From: Chitinophaga sp. Ak27
Lineage (GTDB): Bacteria; Bacteroidota; Bacteroidia; Chitinophagales; Chitinophagaceae
Direction: 5' to 3'
Length of the DNA stretch: 64,000 bases
Assembly (NCBI RefSeq): GCF_012726295.1
Contig: NZ_JABAOB010000005.1
Coordinates: 248,001 to 312,000 of the forward strand
A program made the translations under genes and the position numbers. This document shows positions 15,532 to 24,349 of the stretch, in pieces (position 1 is the stretch's first letter; the number at the start of each line of letters is the position of its first letter). The notes beneath the pieces were generated by a model, which saw nothing but the letters and a program-made list of their open reading frames with translations, searched no databases and had not been told where the DNA came from.

Positions 15532-17577
15532 TTATATTAAATTAATAATTTCTTCTATATAAGTAACCGGCTTAATGCAATGATAATCTTTACATAAATA
15601 CACTAAAGTTTCGTTTTCCTTTAGCCGATCGGCTAAAAGAGGCATCTCTGGAATATTTTTTTCAGCTCCTATCAAAATCCGGTAAGGGATAAACCATTTT
15701 CCAGCTTCTTTCATCCTTTCTTTAAAATCTTTACCGACAATTGCCAGTTCCGGGGTGCCCTTTACAAACTGTAATAACTGGCTTGCCCATACACCAAAGG
15801 AGGTAGGATACCGTACCACTGTTTGCGCCAGCCCAGAAACTGCTGCAACACAGCGGTCGGCCCAGGGCCGTTCATCAAAAACAACGGAAAGATACCAAAG
15901 GTTCTGCATCATAATAGCATTTCCACTAGGTACTGCGCCGTCATATATCTCCTTTTTTCGTACAATCACGTCGTTTTGCCCGGCAATGGTATAGTAGAAA
16001 AAATGCCCAGCTTCATCGCTAAAGTGCTTTACTACAAATTCGGTGATATTCTTTGCCTGGTAGAGATAATTCAGCTCCCCGGTCACTTCCTGCAAGGCTA
16101 TCAATGCCCGTATCAGGCAGGCATAGTCGTCGAGAAAGGCAGGATATTTTGCCTCGTTATTTTTCCAGGTATGCAAAAAGGCCTGTCCGGAAGCCGTTTC
16201 ACGGAAATGGAATAAACAAAAGTCCATATTCCGTACCGCCATCTCCCGGTATTCTTCTAATCCCAGTGCTGTATATGCTTTGCAACAGGCATGGGCCATC
16301 ATAGCATTCCATCCCAGGAGGATCTTATCGTCCAGGCCAGGTCTTACCCGGTTGGCCCGCACCGCCATCAGCTTTTCACGGCAACCTTTCAGCATGGCCG
16401 CCAGGATAGGCGGGGCATAGCCATGCGCTGCAGCAAATGCCGCCAATGGCTGCCGTACCCATAAAATGTTCTTTTCTTCCCAATTTCCCTCCTCTGTTAC
16501 GTCGTAGTAGTCGCAGAACACCTTTGCCTGCTCACCCAGCACATGATGAATTTCGGCTTTGCTCCAAACATAAAACTTGCCTTCCACTCCCTCAGAATCC
16601 GCATCCAGCGCGGCATAAAAGCCACCTTCCGGAGCAGTCATCTCCCGGGTAATAAATCCCATGGTATCCTGGATGGTTTGGGCGTATATTTCACTGCGGG
16701 TTAACTGGTAAGCATCACAAAGCACATCGAGTAATAACGCATTGTCGTATAGCATCTTTTCGAAATGGGGCGCCAGCCATTTCTCATCAGTAGAATAACG
16801 GGCAAAGCCGCCACCCAGCTGATCATACAGGCCTCCCTGCAACATCTTATCCAGCGATAACAAGGCATGTTGCAGTGCTGCCGGGTGTTCCCAGGTATGA
16901 TGATACCGTAGCAGGTACCCTATTGTAAAGGTTTGCGGGAATTTAGGCGCCCGCCCAAAGCCACCCCAGGTAGTATCGGACTGCCGTAGTATGTTCTCAC
17001 AAATAGTATCGCATTGGGCCCTGGTAAATAGTTCTTCCCTTGGAATATGCACATCCAGCGAAGATGGCAGACCAAATTGGGCCGATTGGTGAATATGCTG
17101 CACCAGGTTATCGGCCTGGGTTTCAATATCTGCACGCTTATTTACAAATGCGTCATGCAACGACAGGAGCACATCCGTCCAGGAAGGCCGGTTATACGCC
17201 TTCACAGGAGGGAAATAAGTCCCCCCATAAAAAGGTTTTTTTTCGGGTGTAAGAAAAACATTGAGCGGCCAACCACCGGCGCCGGTCATGGCCTGCACAG
17301 CATCCATATAAATATGATCCAGGTCGGGCCTTTCTTCCCTGTCAATTTTTATATTGATGAAATGTTCGTTCATGATAGCTGCGGTAGCTTCATGCTCAAA
17401 ACTTTCCCGCTCCATTACATGACACCAGTGACAAGCAGCATAACCGATGCTAACCAGTATCGGCTTATCCTCCCGTAAAGCGCGTTCCAGGGCTTCGTCT
17501 CCCCAGGGATACCAGTTTACAGGATTATGTGCATGCTGTAGCAAGTAAGGGCTTGATTCACTGATCAGCTTGTTCAT
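15532..17577 (-). CDS. Thioredoxin-domain protein of the YyaL/SSP411 family
   Basis: A 681-residue protein with the DUF255 thioredoxin-like domain at its N terminus (residues 1-165). It carries the diagnostic ESSPYLLQHAHNPVNWYPWG start and a CxxC motif in YAACHWCHVMERESF (C49, C52). The rest is an (alpha/alpha)6 glycosidase-like barrel (YDNALLLDVLCDAYQ; GWNAMMAHACCKAY; PSGNAIMMQNLWYL). The family is called spermatogenesis-associated protein 20 in animals and YyaL in Bacillus; its biochemical activity is not established. No signal peptide is seen, so it is cytosolic. It appears to be a single-gene unit. Confidence 0.92.
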   Translation of the reverse strand: MNKLISESSPYLLQHAHNPVNWYPWGDEALERALREDKPILVSIGYAACHWCHVMERESFEHEATAAIMNEHFINIKIDREERPDLDHIYMDAVQAMTGAGGWPLNVFLTPEKKPFYGGTYFPPVKAYNRPSWTDVLLSLHDAFVNKRADIETQADNLVQHIHQSAQFGLPSSLDVHIPREELFTRAQCDTICENILRQSDTTWGGFGRAPKFPQTFTIGYLLRYHHTWEHPAALQHALLSLDKMLQGGLYDQLGGGFARYSTDEKWLAPHFEKMLYDNALLLDVLCDAYQLTRSEIYAQTIQDTMGFITREMTAPEGGFYAALDADSEGVEGKFYVWSKAEIHHVLGEQAKVFCDYYDVTEEGNWEEKNILWVRQPLAAFAAAHGYAPPILAAMLKGCREKLMAVRANRVRPGLDDKILLGWNAMMAHACCKAYTALGLEEYREMAVRNMDFCLFHFRETASGQAFLHTWKNNEAKYPAFLDDYACLIRALIALQEVTGELNYLYQAKNITEFVVKHFSDEAGHFFYYTIAGQNDVIVRKKEIYDGAVPSGNAIMMQNLWYLSVVFDERPWADRCVAAVSGLAQTVVRYPTSFGVWASQLLQFVKGTPELAIVGKDFKERMKEAGKWFIPYRILIGAEKNIPEMPLLADRLKENETLVYLCKDYHCIKPVTYIEEIINLI

Positions 17578-17696
17578 GGATTCCGCTAAGCAATAATGAT
17601 TGATAAAATATTACGCTACAAAGAAATTTATTTTTTCAGGATTACAAAGAAATATTTTTCCCGCTGTTCTGCTGAGAAAATATCGCAGCAAAAAAA

Positions 17697-17721
17697 CAGG
17701 GATGGCATAATGCCATCCCTG
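17697..17721 (-). terminator. hemD terminator
   Basis: An 11-bp perfect stem (CAGGGATGGCA with its complement), a 3-nt loop and a T7 tract on the minus strand, 25 bp after the hemD stop. Confidence 0.85.
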
Positions 17722-17746
17722 CTAAATTTCTATAGACAGAAACTGT

Positions 17747-18541
17747 TTATTTCTTTGCTGCCAATGTGGTCAGATACTGTTCCAGTGCGGCTGCCATGGA
17801 AGGCGCCTGCGGAAGCGGGGCTTTTACATCCAGCCTTAATCCTGCTTCTTCCACGGCTGCGGATGTCGTAGGACCGAAAGCCCCGATATGAGTACCGTTC
17901 TGCTCAAACTCCGGCATATTTTCAAAAAGTGATTTTACACCTGATGGGCTGAAAAACACAATCATATCGTAAGCTGTGGCGGCCAATACTTCCTTTACAT
18001 CTGTAGACACTGTTTTGTAAAGGGTAGCCGTGGCATATTCACACTTATTGGCTTTTAACCATTCTTCAATATCCTTCTTCTGACTGTCGGAACTGGGAAA
18101 AAGGAATTTCTCATTGTCGCGGTGCTTGTTCATTACTTCCAGCACCCCTTTCGTTGATCCATCCGCTCCATAAAATACCTTCCGTTTACGATAAAGAATG
18201 AATTTCTGCAGATACAACGCTACAGCTTCTGTAATGCAAAAGTACTTGCAGTCCTGCGACACTTTAATCTTCATTTCTTCACAGATACGGAAAAAGTGGT
18301 CAACCGAATTACGACTCGTAAAAATCACTGCCGTGTAGCTAAGAATGTCGATTTTCTGTTTTCTGAACTCCTTCGCTGGCAAACCTTCCACCCTAATGAA
18401 CGGGAAAAAATCCAACTTAACATTGAACTTCTTGGCCAGATCAAAGTAGGGTGACTTTTCAGTTTCAGGCTTAGGTTGAGAAATTAGGATTGACTGAATT
18501 TGTTTACCTTGCAAATCTTTTTTTGGCCCGCCTTTTATCAT
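17747..18541 (-). CDS. hemD: Uroporphyrinogen-III synthase
   Basis: A 264-residue HemD-type protein. It cyclises hydroxymethylbilane to uroporphyrinogen III in tetrapyrrole synthesis. The sequence is weakly conserved as usual, but the two Rossmann-like domains are visible: IQSILISQPKPETEKSPYF and FTSRNSVDHFFRI in domain 1 and KFLFPSSDSQKKDIEEWL in domain 2. The characteristic IVFFSPSGVKSLFE and the IGAFGPTTSAAVEEAGL motif come near the end. It starts 35 bp after a DUF4271 gene on the same strand. HemW is encoded divergently upstream, so the pocket has a tetrapyrrole theme. Confidence 0.88.
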   Translation of the reverse strand: MIKGGPKKDLQGKQIQSILISQPKPETEKSPYFDLAKKFNVKLDFFPFIRVEGLPAKEFRKQKIDILSYTAVIFTSRNSVDHFFRICEEMKIKVSQDCKYFCITEAVALYLQKFILYRKRKVFYGADGSTKGVLEVMNKHRDNEKFLFPSSDSQKKDIEEWLKANKCEYATATLYKTVSTDVKEVLAATAYDMIVFFSPSGVKSLFENMPEFEQNGTHIGAFGPTTSAAVEEAGLRLDVKAPLPQAPSMAAALEQYLTTLAAKK

Positions 18542-18576
18542 ACGTTTTTTTCTCTTGTGTTAACAATAGGCGATAA

Positions 18577-19677
18577 TCAGGGATTACCAGTTAACCAGAT
18601 ATTCTGCAGCACCTTGGTTAATATTAAAACAGGCGCTACTTCGAATGTGCAAAGGTAAAGAAAAAAATGCAATTTACTGAAGGATAGGTACTGCTTAACC
18701 AATGAATAAGATCTAATATACCTGTATATAACCAGTAATACTATAAAAAATAACGATATATAAAGGAAAGTACGGGCTAATTCCGGCTTACAGAAAGCAA
18801 TTATAACCAAAAACGGCACCAGCAACACGCCCAGAATCTTATTAATCAGGTATAAAATGAAAATGTAAGCATCAGCCAGCTCGCTATTACCAAACAACCA
18901 ACCACAAAACCGCAGCATAACATATTTAAACCCATATACCACTGCCACCAGCAAAATCAGGGCTGGAATCAGTAGCCAGGGCTGAGCTTGCGGAAATACC
19001 TGTTGTCGGTATAATACCAGGTAGAAATATACCCCCAATACGATAGCAAAAAATATATTCAGCAGGAAATTAGGGAACGGCGACTGCGACAGCTGGTCTT
19101 TCAACTGACGCTGGCTCAACGTTGGGTTCAGGAAAGCCCGGAAAAGATCAGAAAAATATTTCCGATAGGCCAGCCGTACAATACTCAGTACCAGCAGGAT
19201 GCCTGCCATCAGATAAATCAGCCAGTCCATATCGCGGTAGGGGCGCAAAGGATTAGTGTCTACAAACCTTGGTTTACCAGGCTTCAGGAAGATATTCTCC
19301 TGCGCCAGCTGTTTCATATAACGATCATAGTCGGATACCGGCTTAACTTTGGGAACAGCGGCCACTGCCACGCTATCGGTTTTATGCCCCGCCGTGTCGG
19401 CAGGTAAACGGGTAGAATCGTTCTTCTGACGTGCAACCACCGGTAAAACCGCTTTTGTGCTATCTCTCTTCACCCACACTACATGTGCGGAATCTTTTTT
19501 CAGCGGTGCTGTACGCACTTTCGGGCGCAAAGAATCGCCCATCGTATGGCTCACCACTGGTTTTTTCTTTATTACCGGCTTTACAGCAGCGGAATCTGTT
19601 GTTTGTGCCAGTGTCGGCAAATAACTGAAAATGAATAGCAGCAATAACCAGTTTCGCACCAGGAAAATATTTTGCAA
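18577..19677 (-). CDS. DUF4271 membrane protein
   Basis: A 366-residue protein. After a signal-like N terminus (NWLLLLFIFSYLPTLAQ) there is a Ser/Lys/Pro-rich extracytoplasmic linker (about residues 26-110) and then about six or seven transmembrane helices filling the C-terminal two thirds. These include LIYLMAGILLVLSIVRLAY, then LLNIFFAIVLGVYFYLVL and ISLFFIVLLVIYRYI. The layout matches the Bacteroidota DUF4271 family, which is regularly found next to hemD. Its function is unknown. It has its own -7 box and shares the upstream region with hemW. Confidence 0.82.
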   Translation of the reverse strand: MQNIFLVRNWLLLLFIFSYLPTLAQTTDSAAVKPVIKKKPVVSHTMGDSLRPKVRTAPLKKDSAHVVWVKRDSTKAVLPVVARQKNDSTRLPADTAGHKTDSVAVAAVPKVKPVSDYDRYMKQLAQENIFLKPGKPRFVDTNPLRPYRDMDWLIYLMAGILLVLSIVRLAYRKYFSDLFRAFLNPTLSQRQLKDQLSQSPFPNFLLNIFFAIVLGVYFYLVLYRQQVFPQAQPWLLIPALILLVAVVYGFKYVMLRFCGWLFGNSELADAYIFILYLINKILGVLLVPFLVIIAFCKPELARTFLYISLFFIVLLVIYRYIRSYSLVKQYLSFSKLHFFLYLCTFEVAPVLILTKVLQNIWLTGNP

Positions 19678-19772
19678 TGACTTTAAATCGGTTTTTCAAC
19701 AATAACGTTCCGTTCTCCCGGAAGATTCAACGGCAATTAACACTGTCCTGTTCACAAAACAAAACTGAAACG

Positions 19773-19780
19773 TAATTTTG
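19773..19780 (+). promoter_or_regulatory. -7 box (TAATTTTG) for hemW
   Basis: An exact TAnnTTTG match on the plus strand, 70 bp before the preferred hemW start. It lies 7 bp from the minus-strand box for the DUF4271 gene, giving a compact divergent promoter pair. Confidence 0.45.
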
Positions 19781-19786
19781 TCGCTG

Positions 19787-19794
19787 CAAAGATA
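19787..19794 (-). promoter_or_regulatory. -7 box (TATCTTTG) for DUF4271-hemD
   Basis: The minus strand reads TATCTTTG, an exact consensus match about 110 bp before the DUF4271 gene start. Confidence 0.5.
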
Positions 19795-19850
19795 TTAAAA
19801 TAGTCCATAGTTGACCCGTGAAACGGCAATGGCAGACCATTAAAACATAC

Positions 19851-20975
19851 ATGTCGGGAATTTATTTACATATACCTTTTTGTAAACAGGCTTGTTACTA
19901 CTGCAACTTCCATTTTTCCACCGTTCTGTCGGGAAAGGAAGCCATGGTAAATAGTTTGCTGGAGGAAATCAGCCTGCAAAAAGACTACCTGGGCCAGGAG
20001 CCGGTGCACACGATTTATTTTGGCGGCGGAACTCCCAGCCTGCTGGATGCTGTTCAGCTACAAGCGCTGCTGGCAAAACTACGCGCCACTTTCCCTGTAG
20101 CCGCCGATGCAGAAATAACGCTGGAGGCCAACCCCGATGATCTTACTGCCAACAAGCTGACCATGCTGAAGGAGATAGGGATTAACCGGCTCAGTATAGG
20201 CATACAATCTTTTCATGAGGCTGACCTGGTGTGGATGAACCGCGCCCACAACAGCCAACAGGCGCAGGATTGCATACGGCTGGCGCGGGAAATAGGATTT
20301 GAGAACCTTACCATTGACCTCATTTATGGAGGGCCTACTCTTGGCGATGAGGGATGGGAGCAAAACGTACAACAGGCTATTGCGCTGGGTATTCCCCACT
20401 TATCCTGCTATGCGCTCACCGTAGAACCAGGAACTGCCCTGGACCATTTTATCAAAAAGAAAAAAATGGCGCCCACAGACCCTGATAAAGCAGCCCGTCA
20501 CTTTGAAATGTTGATGCAATGGCTGGAGGCAGCAGGGTATGAACATTATGAAATTTCCAATTTTGCCTTGCCCGGATGGCACTCCCGCCACAACAGCAGC
20601 TACTGGCAGGGGAAATCGTACCTGGGCTTGGGCCCGTCAGCCCATTCGTTCAACGGCATATCCCGGCAATGGAACATCGCCAACAATGCCCTGTATATAA
20701 AAAGTATTGCTGCCGGTAAAGTGCCTTTTGAAATGGAATCGCTCTCCACCTCCATGCAGTTCAACGAATACATTATGACGGCCCTCCGCACATCTGCCGG
20801 CTGCCACCTGGAATGGGTGGCCGAAAAATTCGGTGCCGACCTGGTCAATCATTTAATCACCAATAGTCAATCCTTTATTGCAATAGGCCGTATGGAGCGG
20901 ATAGGGGATACGCTGCGCTTAACCAAGGCGGGAAGGTTATTTGCTGACGGTATCGCAGGAGATCTGTTTATATAA
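19851..20975 (+). CDS. hemW: Radical SAM heme chaperone HemW (coproporphyrinogen III oxidase-like)
   Basis: A radical SAM protein with CKQACYYC, the CX3CX2C motif ligating the 4Fe-4S cluster, within the first 20 residues (SGIYLHIPF start). TIYFGGGTPSLL, LEANPDDLT, RLSIGIQSFHE and DLIYGGPTLG follow, and a C-terminal HemN-like domain ends the protein. The frame opens earlier at a GTG (19818), but the ATG at 19851 places HIPF at the usual distance from the N terminus and is preferred (374 residues). HemW lacks the HemN-specific N-terminal Cys variant and is thought to insert heme into respiratory enzymes rather than oxidise coproporphyrinogen. It is divergent from the hemD operon. Confidence 0.92.
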   Translation: MSGIYLHIPFCKQACYYCNFHFSTVLSGKEAMVNSLLEEISLQKDYLGQEPVHTIYFGGGTPSLLDAVQLQALLAKLRATFPVAADAEITLEANPDDLTANKLTMLKEIGINRLSIGIQSFHEADLVWMNRAHNSQQAQDCIRLAREIGFENLTIDLIYGGPTLGDEGWEQNVQQAIALGIPHLSCYALTVEPGTALDHFIKKKKMAPTDPDKAARHFEMLMQWLEAAGYEHYEISNFALPGWHSRHNSSYWQGKSYLGLGPSAHSFNGISRQWNIANNALYIKSIAAGKVPFEMESLSTSMQFNEYIMTALRTSAGCHLEWVAEKFGADLVNHLITNSQSFIAIGRMERIGDTLRLTKAGRLFADGIAGDLFI

Positions 20976-20980
20976 AAAAA

Positions 20981-21005
20981 GCAGCGGGAATAAGCTTCCC
21001 GCTGC
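20981..21005. terminator. Bidirectional terminator between hemW and the DHS-like gene
   Basis: GCAGCGGGAA pairs perfectly with TTCCCGCTGC across a 5-nt loop. An A7 run lies on the left (T-run for the minus strand). It separates two convergent genes. Confidence 0.8.
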
Positions 21006-21030
21006 GTGCAACTTTTATCATCACCCCGAG

Positions 21031-22005
21031 TTACCAACCCAGGATATAGGCAAATATCAACGGTGCTACGATGGTAGCATCTGATTCTACGATAAACTTA
21101 GGTGTGTGAATATCAAGCTTACCCCAGGTAATTTTTTCGTTAGGCACCGCACCGGAGTAGGAGCCGTAAGAAGTAGTAGAGTCTGAGATCTGGCAGAAAT
21201 AGCTCCAGAAAGGTACATCTGTCCACTCCAGATCCTGGTACATCATAGGTACTACGCAGATGGGGAAATCACCTGCAATACCACCACCAATCTGGAAGAA
21301 ACCTACACCTTTACCAGCGGAATTAGCGCGGTACCACTCAGACAAGAAAATCATGTATTCGATACCGCTCTTCATGGTAGACGTTTTCAGGTCACCCTTA
21401 ATGCAGTAGGAAGCAAAAATATTACCCATGGTGCTGTCTTCCCATCCTGGAACTATGATAGGAATATTTCTTTCTGCGGCGGCAATCATCCAGCTATTCT
21501 TAGGATCGATTTCGTAATGTTCCTTCATTACACCACTCAACAGCAGCTTGTACATAAATTCGTGCGGGAAGTAACGTTCGCCCTTTTCTTCTGCTTCTTT
21601 CCAGATTTTATAGATATGTTTCTGGATGCGGCGGAAAGCTTCCTCTTCGGGGATACAGGTATCTGTAACGCGGTTAAAGCCTTGTTCCAGCAGGTCCCAT
21701 TCTTCCTGGGGGCTCAGGTCGCGGTAGTTGGGAACTCTTTTATAGTGTGTATGTGCTACCAGGTTCATGATATCTTCTTCCAGGTTTGCACCGGTGCAGG
21801 AGATGATATCTACTTTACCCTGACGGATCATTTCAGCGAAAGAAATGCCCAGTTCAGCCGTACTCATGGCACCGGCCAATGTCACCATCATTTTACCACC
21901 TTCCAGTAAATGTGTTTCATATCCCTTGGCAGCATCCACCAATGCAGCGGCATTAAAGTGGCGGTAATGGTGCTGGATAAATTGAGAAACGGGTCCCTTG
22001 TTCAT
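21031..22005 (-). CDS. Deoxyhypusine synthase-like protein
   Basis: About 324 residues, homologous to deoxyhypusine synthase (NAD-dependent aminobutyl transfer from spermidine). The family's active-site Lys is present in ITWGKLD near the C terminus, followed by the VESDATIVAPLIFA segment; ADP-ribose site stretches include SCTGANLEEDIMNL and QIGGGIAGDFPIC. Bacteria lack eIF5A hypusination, so the bacterial members probably act in polyamine metabolism, for example homospermidine-type transfer; the acceptor is not deducible. The frame opens at 22026, but the ATG at 22005 (MNKGPVSQF) fits the family start better. It appears monocistronic with its own -7 box. Confidence 0.87.
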   Translation of the reverse strand: MNKGPVSQFIQHHYRHFNAAALVDAAKGYETHLLEGGKMMVTLAGAMSTAELGISFAEMIRQGKVDIISCTGANLEEDIMNLVAHTHYKRVPNYRDLSPQEEWDLLEQGFNRVTDTCIPEEEAFRRIQKHIYKIWKEAEEKGERYFPHEFMYKLLLSGVMKEHYEIDPKNSWMIAAAERNIPIIVPGWEDSTMGNIFASYCIKGDLKTSTMKSGIEYMIFLSEWYRANSAGKGVGFFQIGGGIAGDFPICVVPMMYQDLEWTDVPFWSYFCQISDSTTSYGSYSGAVPNEKITWGKLDIHTPKFIVESDATIVAPLIFAYILGW

Positions 22006-22058
22006 GTCATTTAATCGTTTATACATTAACAGTCTGGCTAATAAGCCTTAACAGGGGG

Positions 22059-22066
22059 CAAAGTTA
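22059..22066 (-). promoter_or_regulatory. -7 box (TAACTTTG) for the DHS-like gene
   Basis: The minus strand reads TAACTTTG, an exact consensus match 53 bp before the preferred start. Confidence 0.5.
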
Positions 22067-22110
22067 AGATAATTTTTGAAGGGGATGGGTACTGTGCATA
22101 AAACAAAAAA

Positions 22111-22132
22111 GCCCATCGCAAAAGCGACGGGC
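22111..22132 (-). terminator. Terminator of the PepSY-like gene
   Basis: GCCCATCGC pairs with GCGACGGGC (one A-C mismatch) over an AAAA loop, with a T6 run on the minus strand, 25 bp after the stop codon at 22157. Confidence 0.75.
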
Positions 22133-22156
22133 CCTGTATTTTTAACACTACTAAAA

Positions 22157-22609
22157 CTAAGCTTTTTTCAGACGGCTTTGTATTTTGAAATTGGCGTCCT
22201 GGTCAGTTTTAACGACGGTCCAGGTATCGCTGTTTTCCAGGGTGACAAAGTAAATTACGCTATCTTCTGCGGTATATTCTACTACGCAATAGATGCTGTT
22301 GCCAGGGAACTTTTTGTTTAACCGGGCAGACACTTTCAGCGGCAGCTGATCAGCCTGCAGGTAGCGGGAAGTAGCCATCAGGGAGCCATCTTCCTTATAA
22401 AAGGCAGTTACCTTGGTATTACTCAGCGTAAACTTTGCGGTGTAGGTCCTGTTATCTTCCGTGTACCATTTTACATCGGTGGCGCCGGTAAATGCTTCAT
22501 TAAATGCGCTGTTAATCTTGTTATTAACAGTTGTTTCATAAGGTGCGGCCAAAAGTACATTTGCACTCAGTAACAGGGCAGCACCAACGAGGAGGATAAT
22601 CTTTTTCAT
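22157..22609 (-). CDS. Secreted PepSY-like protein of unknown function
   Basis: A 150-residue exported protein. It has a signal peptide MKKIILLVGAALLLSANV with cleavage near LLAAP, then two repeats of a short alpha/beta unit: AFNEAFTGATDVKWYTEDNR with TYTAKFTLSNTKVTAFYKED, and the second unit LKVSARLNKKF with YCVVEYTAEDSVIYFVTLEN. This matches the PepSY-like/BLIP-like periplasmic proteins common in Bacteroidota, for which no function is established. It has its own promoter (TTG-N21-TAGCTTTG) and terminator, so it is a single-gene unit. Confidence 0.75.
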   Translation of the reverse strand: MKKIILLVGAALLLSANVLLAAPYETTVNNKINSAFNEAFTGATDVKWYTEDNRTYTAKFTLSNTKVTAFYKEDGSLMATSRYLQADQLPLKVSARLNKKFPGNSIYCVVEYTAEDSVIYFVTLENSDTWTVVKTDQDANFKIQSRLKKA

Positions 22610-22979
22610 GGCGGAAAAATTTTATGTTGTTAGTGATTTTTCGTTTTTGATGTTTTTGATTTGATGAGTCAAAGCTACACCGGGAAGTGGCCAGTGGTCA
22701 AGGTATACTTTACTGGTGGAGGCACTAGATTAGTTGGGCTATCCGCTTATGGACGTCCGCCTGACCGGTGGTGAACACCCGGCAATTCAGACCAGCCATA
22801 GCATGTCTGTTGGTGCCAACTTGCCAATGTTGCATGGCGCCGAGTTAAGAAAGTGTTAAAATGGATAAGATCTCTGTTAACAAATGACTTTTAGAAATAA
22901 AGTCCGGGAATTCTAACCCGTTGAGGTCCAGGCCTCTTCGCATTTCGCCCTATTGGGTATAAATGCGTACCTTGCTTTT
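22610..22979. other. 370-bp intergenic region with structured GC-rich core
   Basis: The left end holds the promoter of the PepSY-like gene. The core at about 22720-22855 is much richer in GC than its flanks and full of short inverted repeats: GGACGTCC, GGTG/CACC, CAGAC/GTCTG, and GGTGCC with GGCGCC. No ORF and no known RNA family was recognised in it. The right end contains TACCTTG just before the AcpH-like start, a near match to a -7 box. Confidence 0.35.
22670..22701 (-). promoter_or_regulatory. Promoter of the PepSY-like gene (TTG-N21-TAGCTTTG)
   Basis: On the minus strand a TTG (22699-22701) is followed after 21 bp by TAGCTTTG (22670-22677). Both elements and the spacing fit the Bacteroidota housekeeping promoter; this is one of the clearest in the window. 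Confidence 0.65.
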
Positions 22980-23576
22980 ATGAACCACCTGGCTCACGCT
23001 TATCTATCTTTCCGGCAACCTGGGCTGATTACCGGTAATCTTATTGCTGATTTTGTAAAAGGTCATAAACACTTATCGGCTTTCCCGGCAGACATACAGC
23101 AGGGTATCCGGTTACACCGGGCGATTGACACATTTACGGACCAACACCCGGTAACAGGCAAGGCTAAACTTTTTTTCCGACCCTCCTGCGGGCTATATAG
23201 TGGCGTGTTTACTGATATCGTATACGATCACTTCCTGGCCAATGATACCAGGCGTTTCAGTAATGATGACCTGTATTCGTTTGCACGTTACGTTTATAGT
23301 GAAGTTAACCGGCAGGCTGCCATTCTACCACCGTCGTTTCTCCGGATGTTTGATCATATGCAAACCTATAACTGGCTGTATAACTACCATACTACCGACG
23401 GGATTGCCCGTGCCACCAGGGGAGTAGCACAGCGGGCAAAATATTTGCAAGCAGACGGGAATATGGTATTTGCTGTTTTCATGGAACATTATAACGCGTT
23501 GAAAATGTGTTATGAAGAATTTTTCCCTGCGTTACAGGCGCACGCAGAAAACTGGTTACAAATGGAAAACCGCTAA
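22980..23576 (+). CDS. Acyl carrier protein phosphodiesterase-like protein (AcpH family)
   Basis: About 198 residues, homologous to the ACP phosphodiesterase AcpH (DUF479), an HD-type metalloenzyme that removes 4'-phosphopantetheine from acyl carrier protein. Conserved blocks are MNHLAHAYLS, the ITGNLIADFVKGHKH core, QGIRLHRAIDTFTDQHP, and VFTDIVYDHFLA, whose Asp and His residues are the likely metal ligands. An upstream in-frame TTG at 22953 would add nine residues, but the ATG at 22980 gives the family-typical MNHLAHA start. It is flanked by unrelated genes. Confidence 0.88.
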   Translation: MNHLAHAYLSFRQPGLITGNLIADFVKGHKHLSAFPADIQQGIRLHRAIDTFTDQHPVTGKAKLFFRPSCGLYSGVFTDIVYDHFLANDTRRFSNDDLYSFARYVYSEVNRQAAILPPSFLRMFDHMQTYNWLYNYHTTDGIARATRGVAQRAKYLQADGNMVFAVFMEHYNALKMCYEEFFPALQAHAENWLQMENR

Positions 23577-23625
23577 CAGCTTGTTAAAAGGCGGATACGT
23601 TCTTTTCTGATTCCTTAAAAATAGG

Positions 23626-23633
23626 TAGGTTTG
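23626..23633 (+). promoter_or_regulatory. -7 box (TAGGTTTG) for the DUF2911 gene
   Basis: An exact TAnnTTTG match 35 bp before the start codon at 23668. Confidence 0.45.
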
Positions 23634-23667
23634 CGCCCATTACATTTACAGAAAAAAGCTTTCCAGG

Positions 23668-24261
23668 ATGATGAACAAAGTTCTCCTTTTTGCCTTTGCA
23701 GCAGGCTTACTCAGTCTAAACGCCATGGCGCAGGATAAAAAACTACCACCACTCGATGCCAGCCCTATGGATATGGCCTACTACCCGGTAATGTACCCGT
23801 ATGTTGTAAAAGTAAAAGGCGAACCAGGATCATTGGTCGCCAGGGTTGTTTACAGCCGGCCGCAAACCAAGGGCAGGGAAATTTTTGGCAACCTGGAAGA
23901 ATATGGTAAAATATGGCGTTTGGGAGCCAACGAAGCTACTGAGATCGAATTTTTCCGCCCTGTAACCATTGCCGGTAAAGGTATTCCAAAAGGCCGGTAT
24001 ACCCTGTATGCTATCCCCACAGAAAAAACCTGGACCATCATCCTGAATAAAGAAACGGATATATGGGGCGCTTTCAAATACGACCAGAAAAAAGATATTG
24101 TAAGGACCGCGCTGCCGGTAGCGTCACTCGATACTCCTGTAGAGGCTTTTACTATGGTGTTTGAAAAAGCCGATCCGGGCGCCAACCTGATCATTGCCTG
24201 GGATAAAGTAAGCGTTAGCCTGCCTATCAAATGGTCGGATACACCGGCGAAGAAAAAGTAG
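23668..24261 (+). CDS. DUF2911 secreted protein
   Basis: A 197-residue exported protein. The signal peptide (VLLFAFAAGLLSLNAMAQ) is followed by the DUF2911 domain: VKVKGEPGSLVARVVYSRPQ, GREIFGNLEEYGKIWRLGAN, then the EIEFFRPVTIAGKGIPKG strand and YTLYAIPTEKTWTIILNKE. The family is widespread in Bacteroidota with no assigned function; the fold suggests a periplasmic binding role. Two consecutive ATG codons (23668 and 23671) are possible starts. A 16-bp terminator hairpin lies 24 bp downstream. Confidence 0.85.
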   Translation: MMNKVLLFAFAAGLLSLNAMAQDKKLPPLDASPMDMAYYPVMYPYVVKVKGEPGSLVARVVYSRPQTKGREIFGNLEEYGKIWRLGANEATEIEFFRPVTIAGKGIPKGRYTLYAIPTEKTWTIILNKETDIWGAFKYDQKKDIVRTALPVASLDTPVEAFTMVFEKADPGANLIIAWDKVSVSLPIKWSDTPAKKK

Positions 24262-24285
24262 GTATAGCACTGATTATAAAGCTAT

Positions 24286-24322
24286 TGAGGCGAAGAGAAA
24301 AGTATATTTTCTCTTCGCCTCA
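24286..24322 (+). terminator. DUF2911 gene terminator
   Basis: A 16-bp perfect stem (TGAGGCGAAGAGAAAA at 24286-24301 with 24307-24322) and a short loop. Confidence 0.8.
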
Positions 24323-24349
24323 GTTATTTATATAATAGCATTTTACTTA

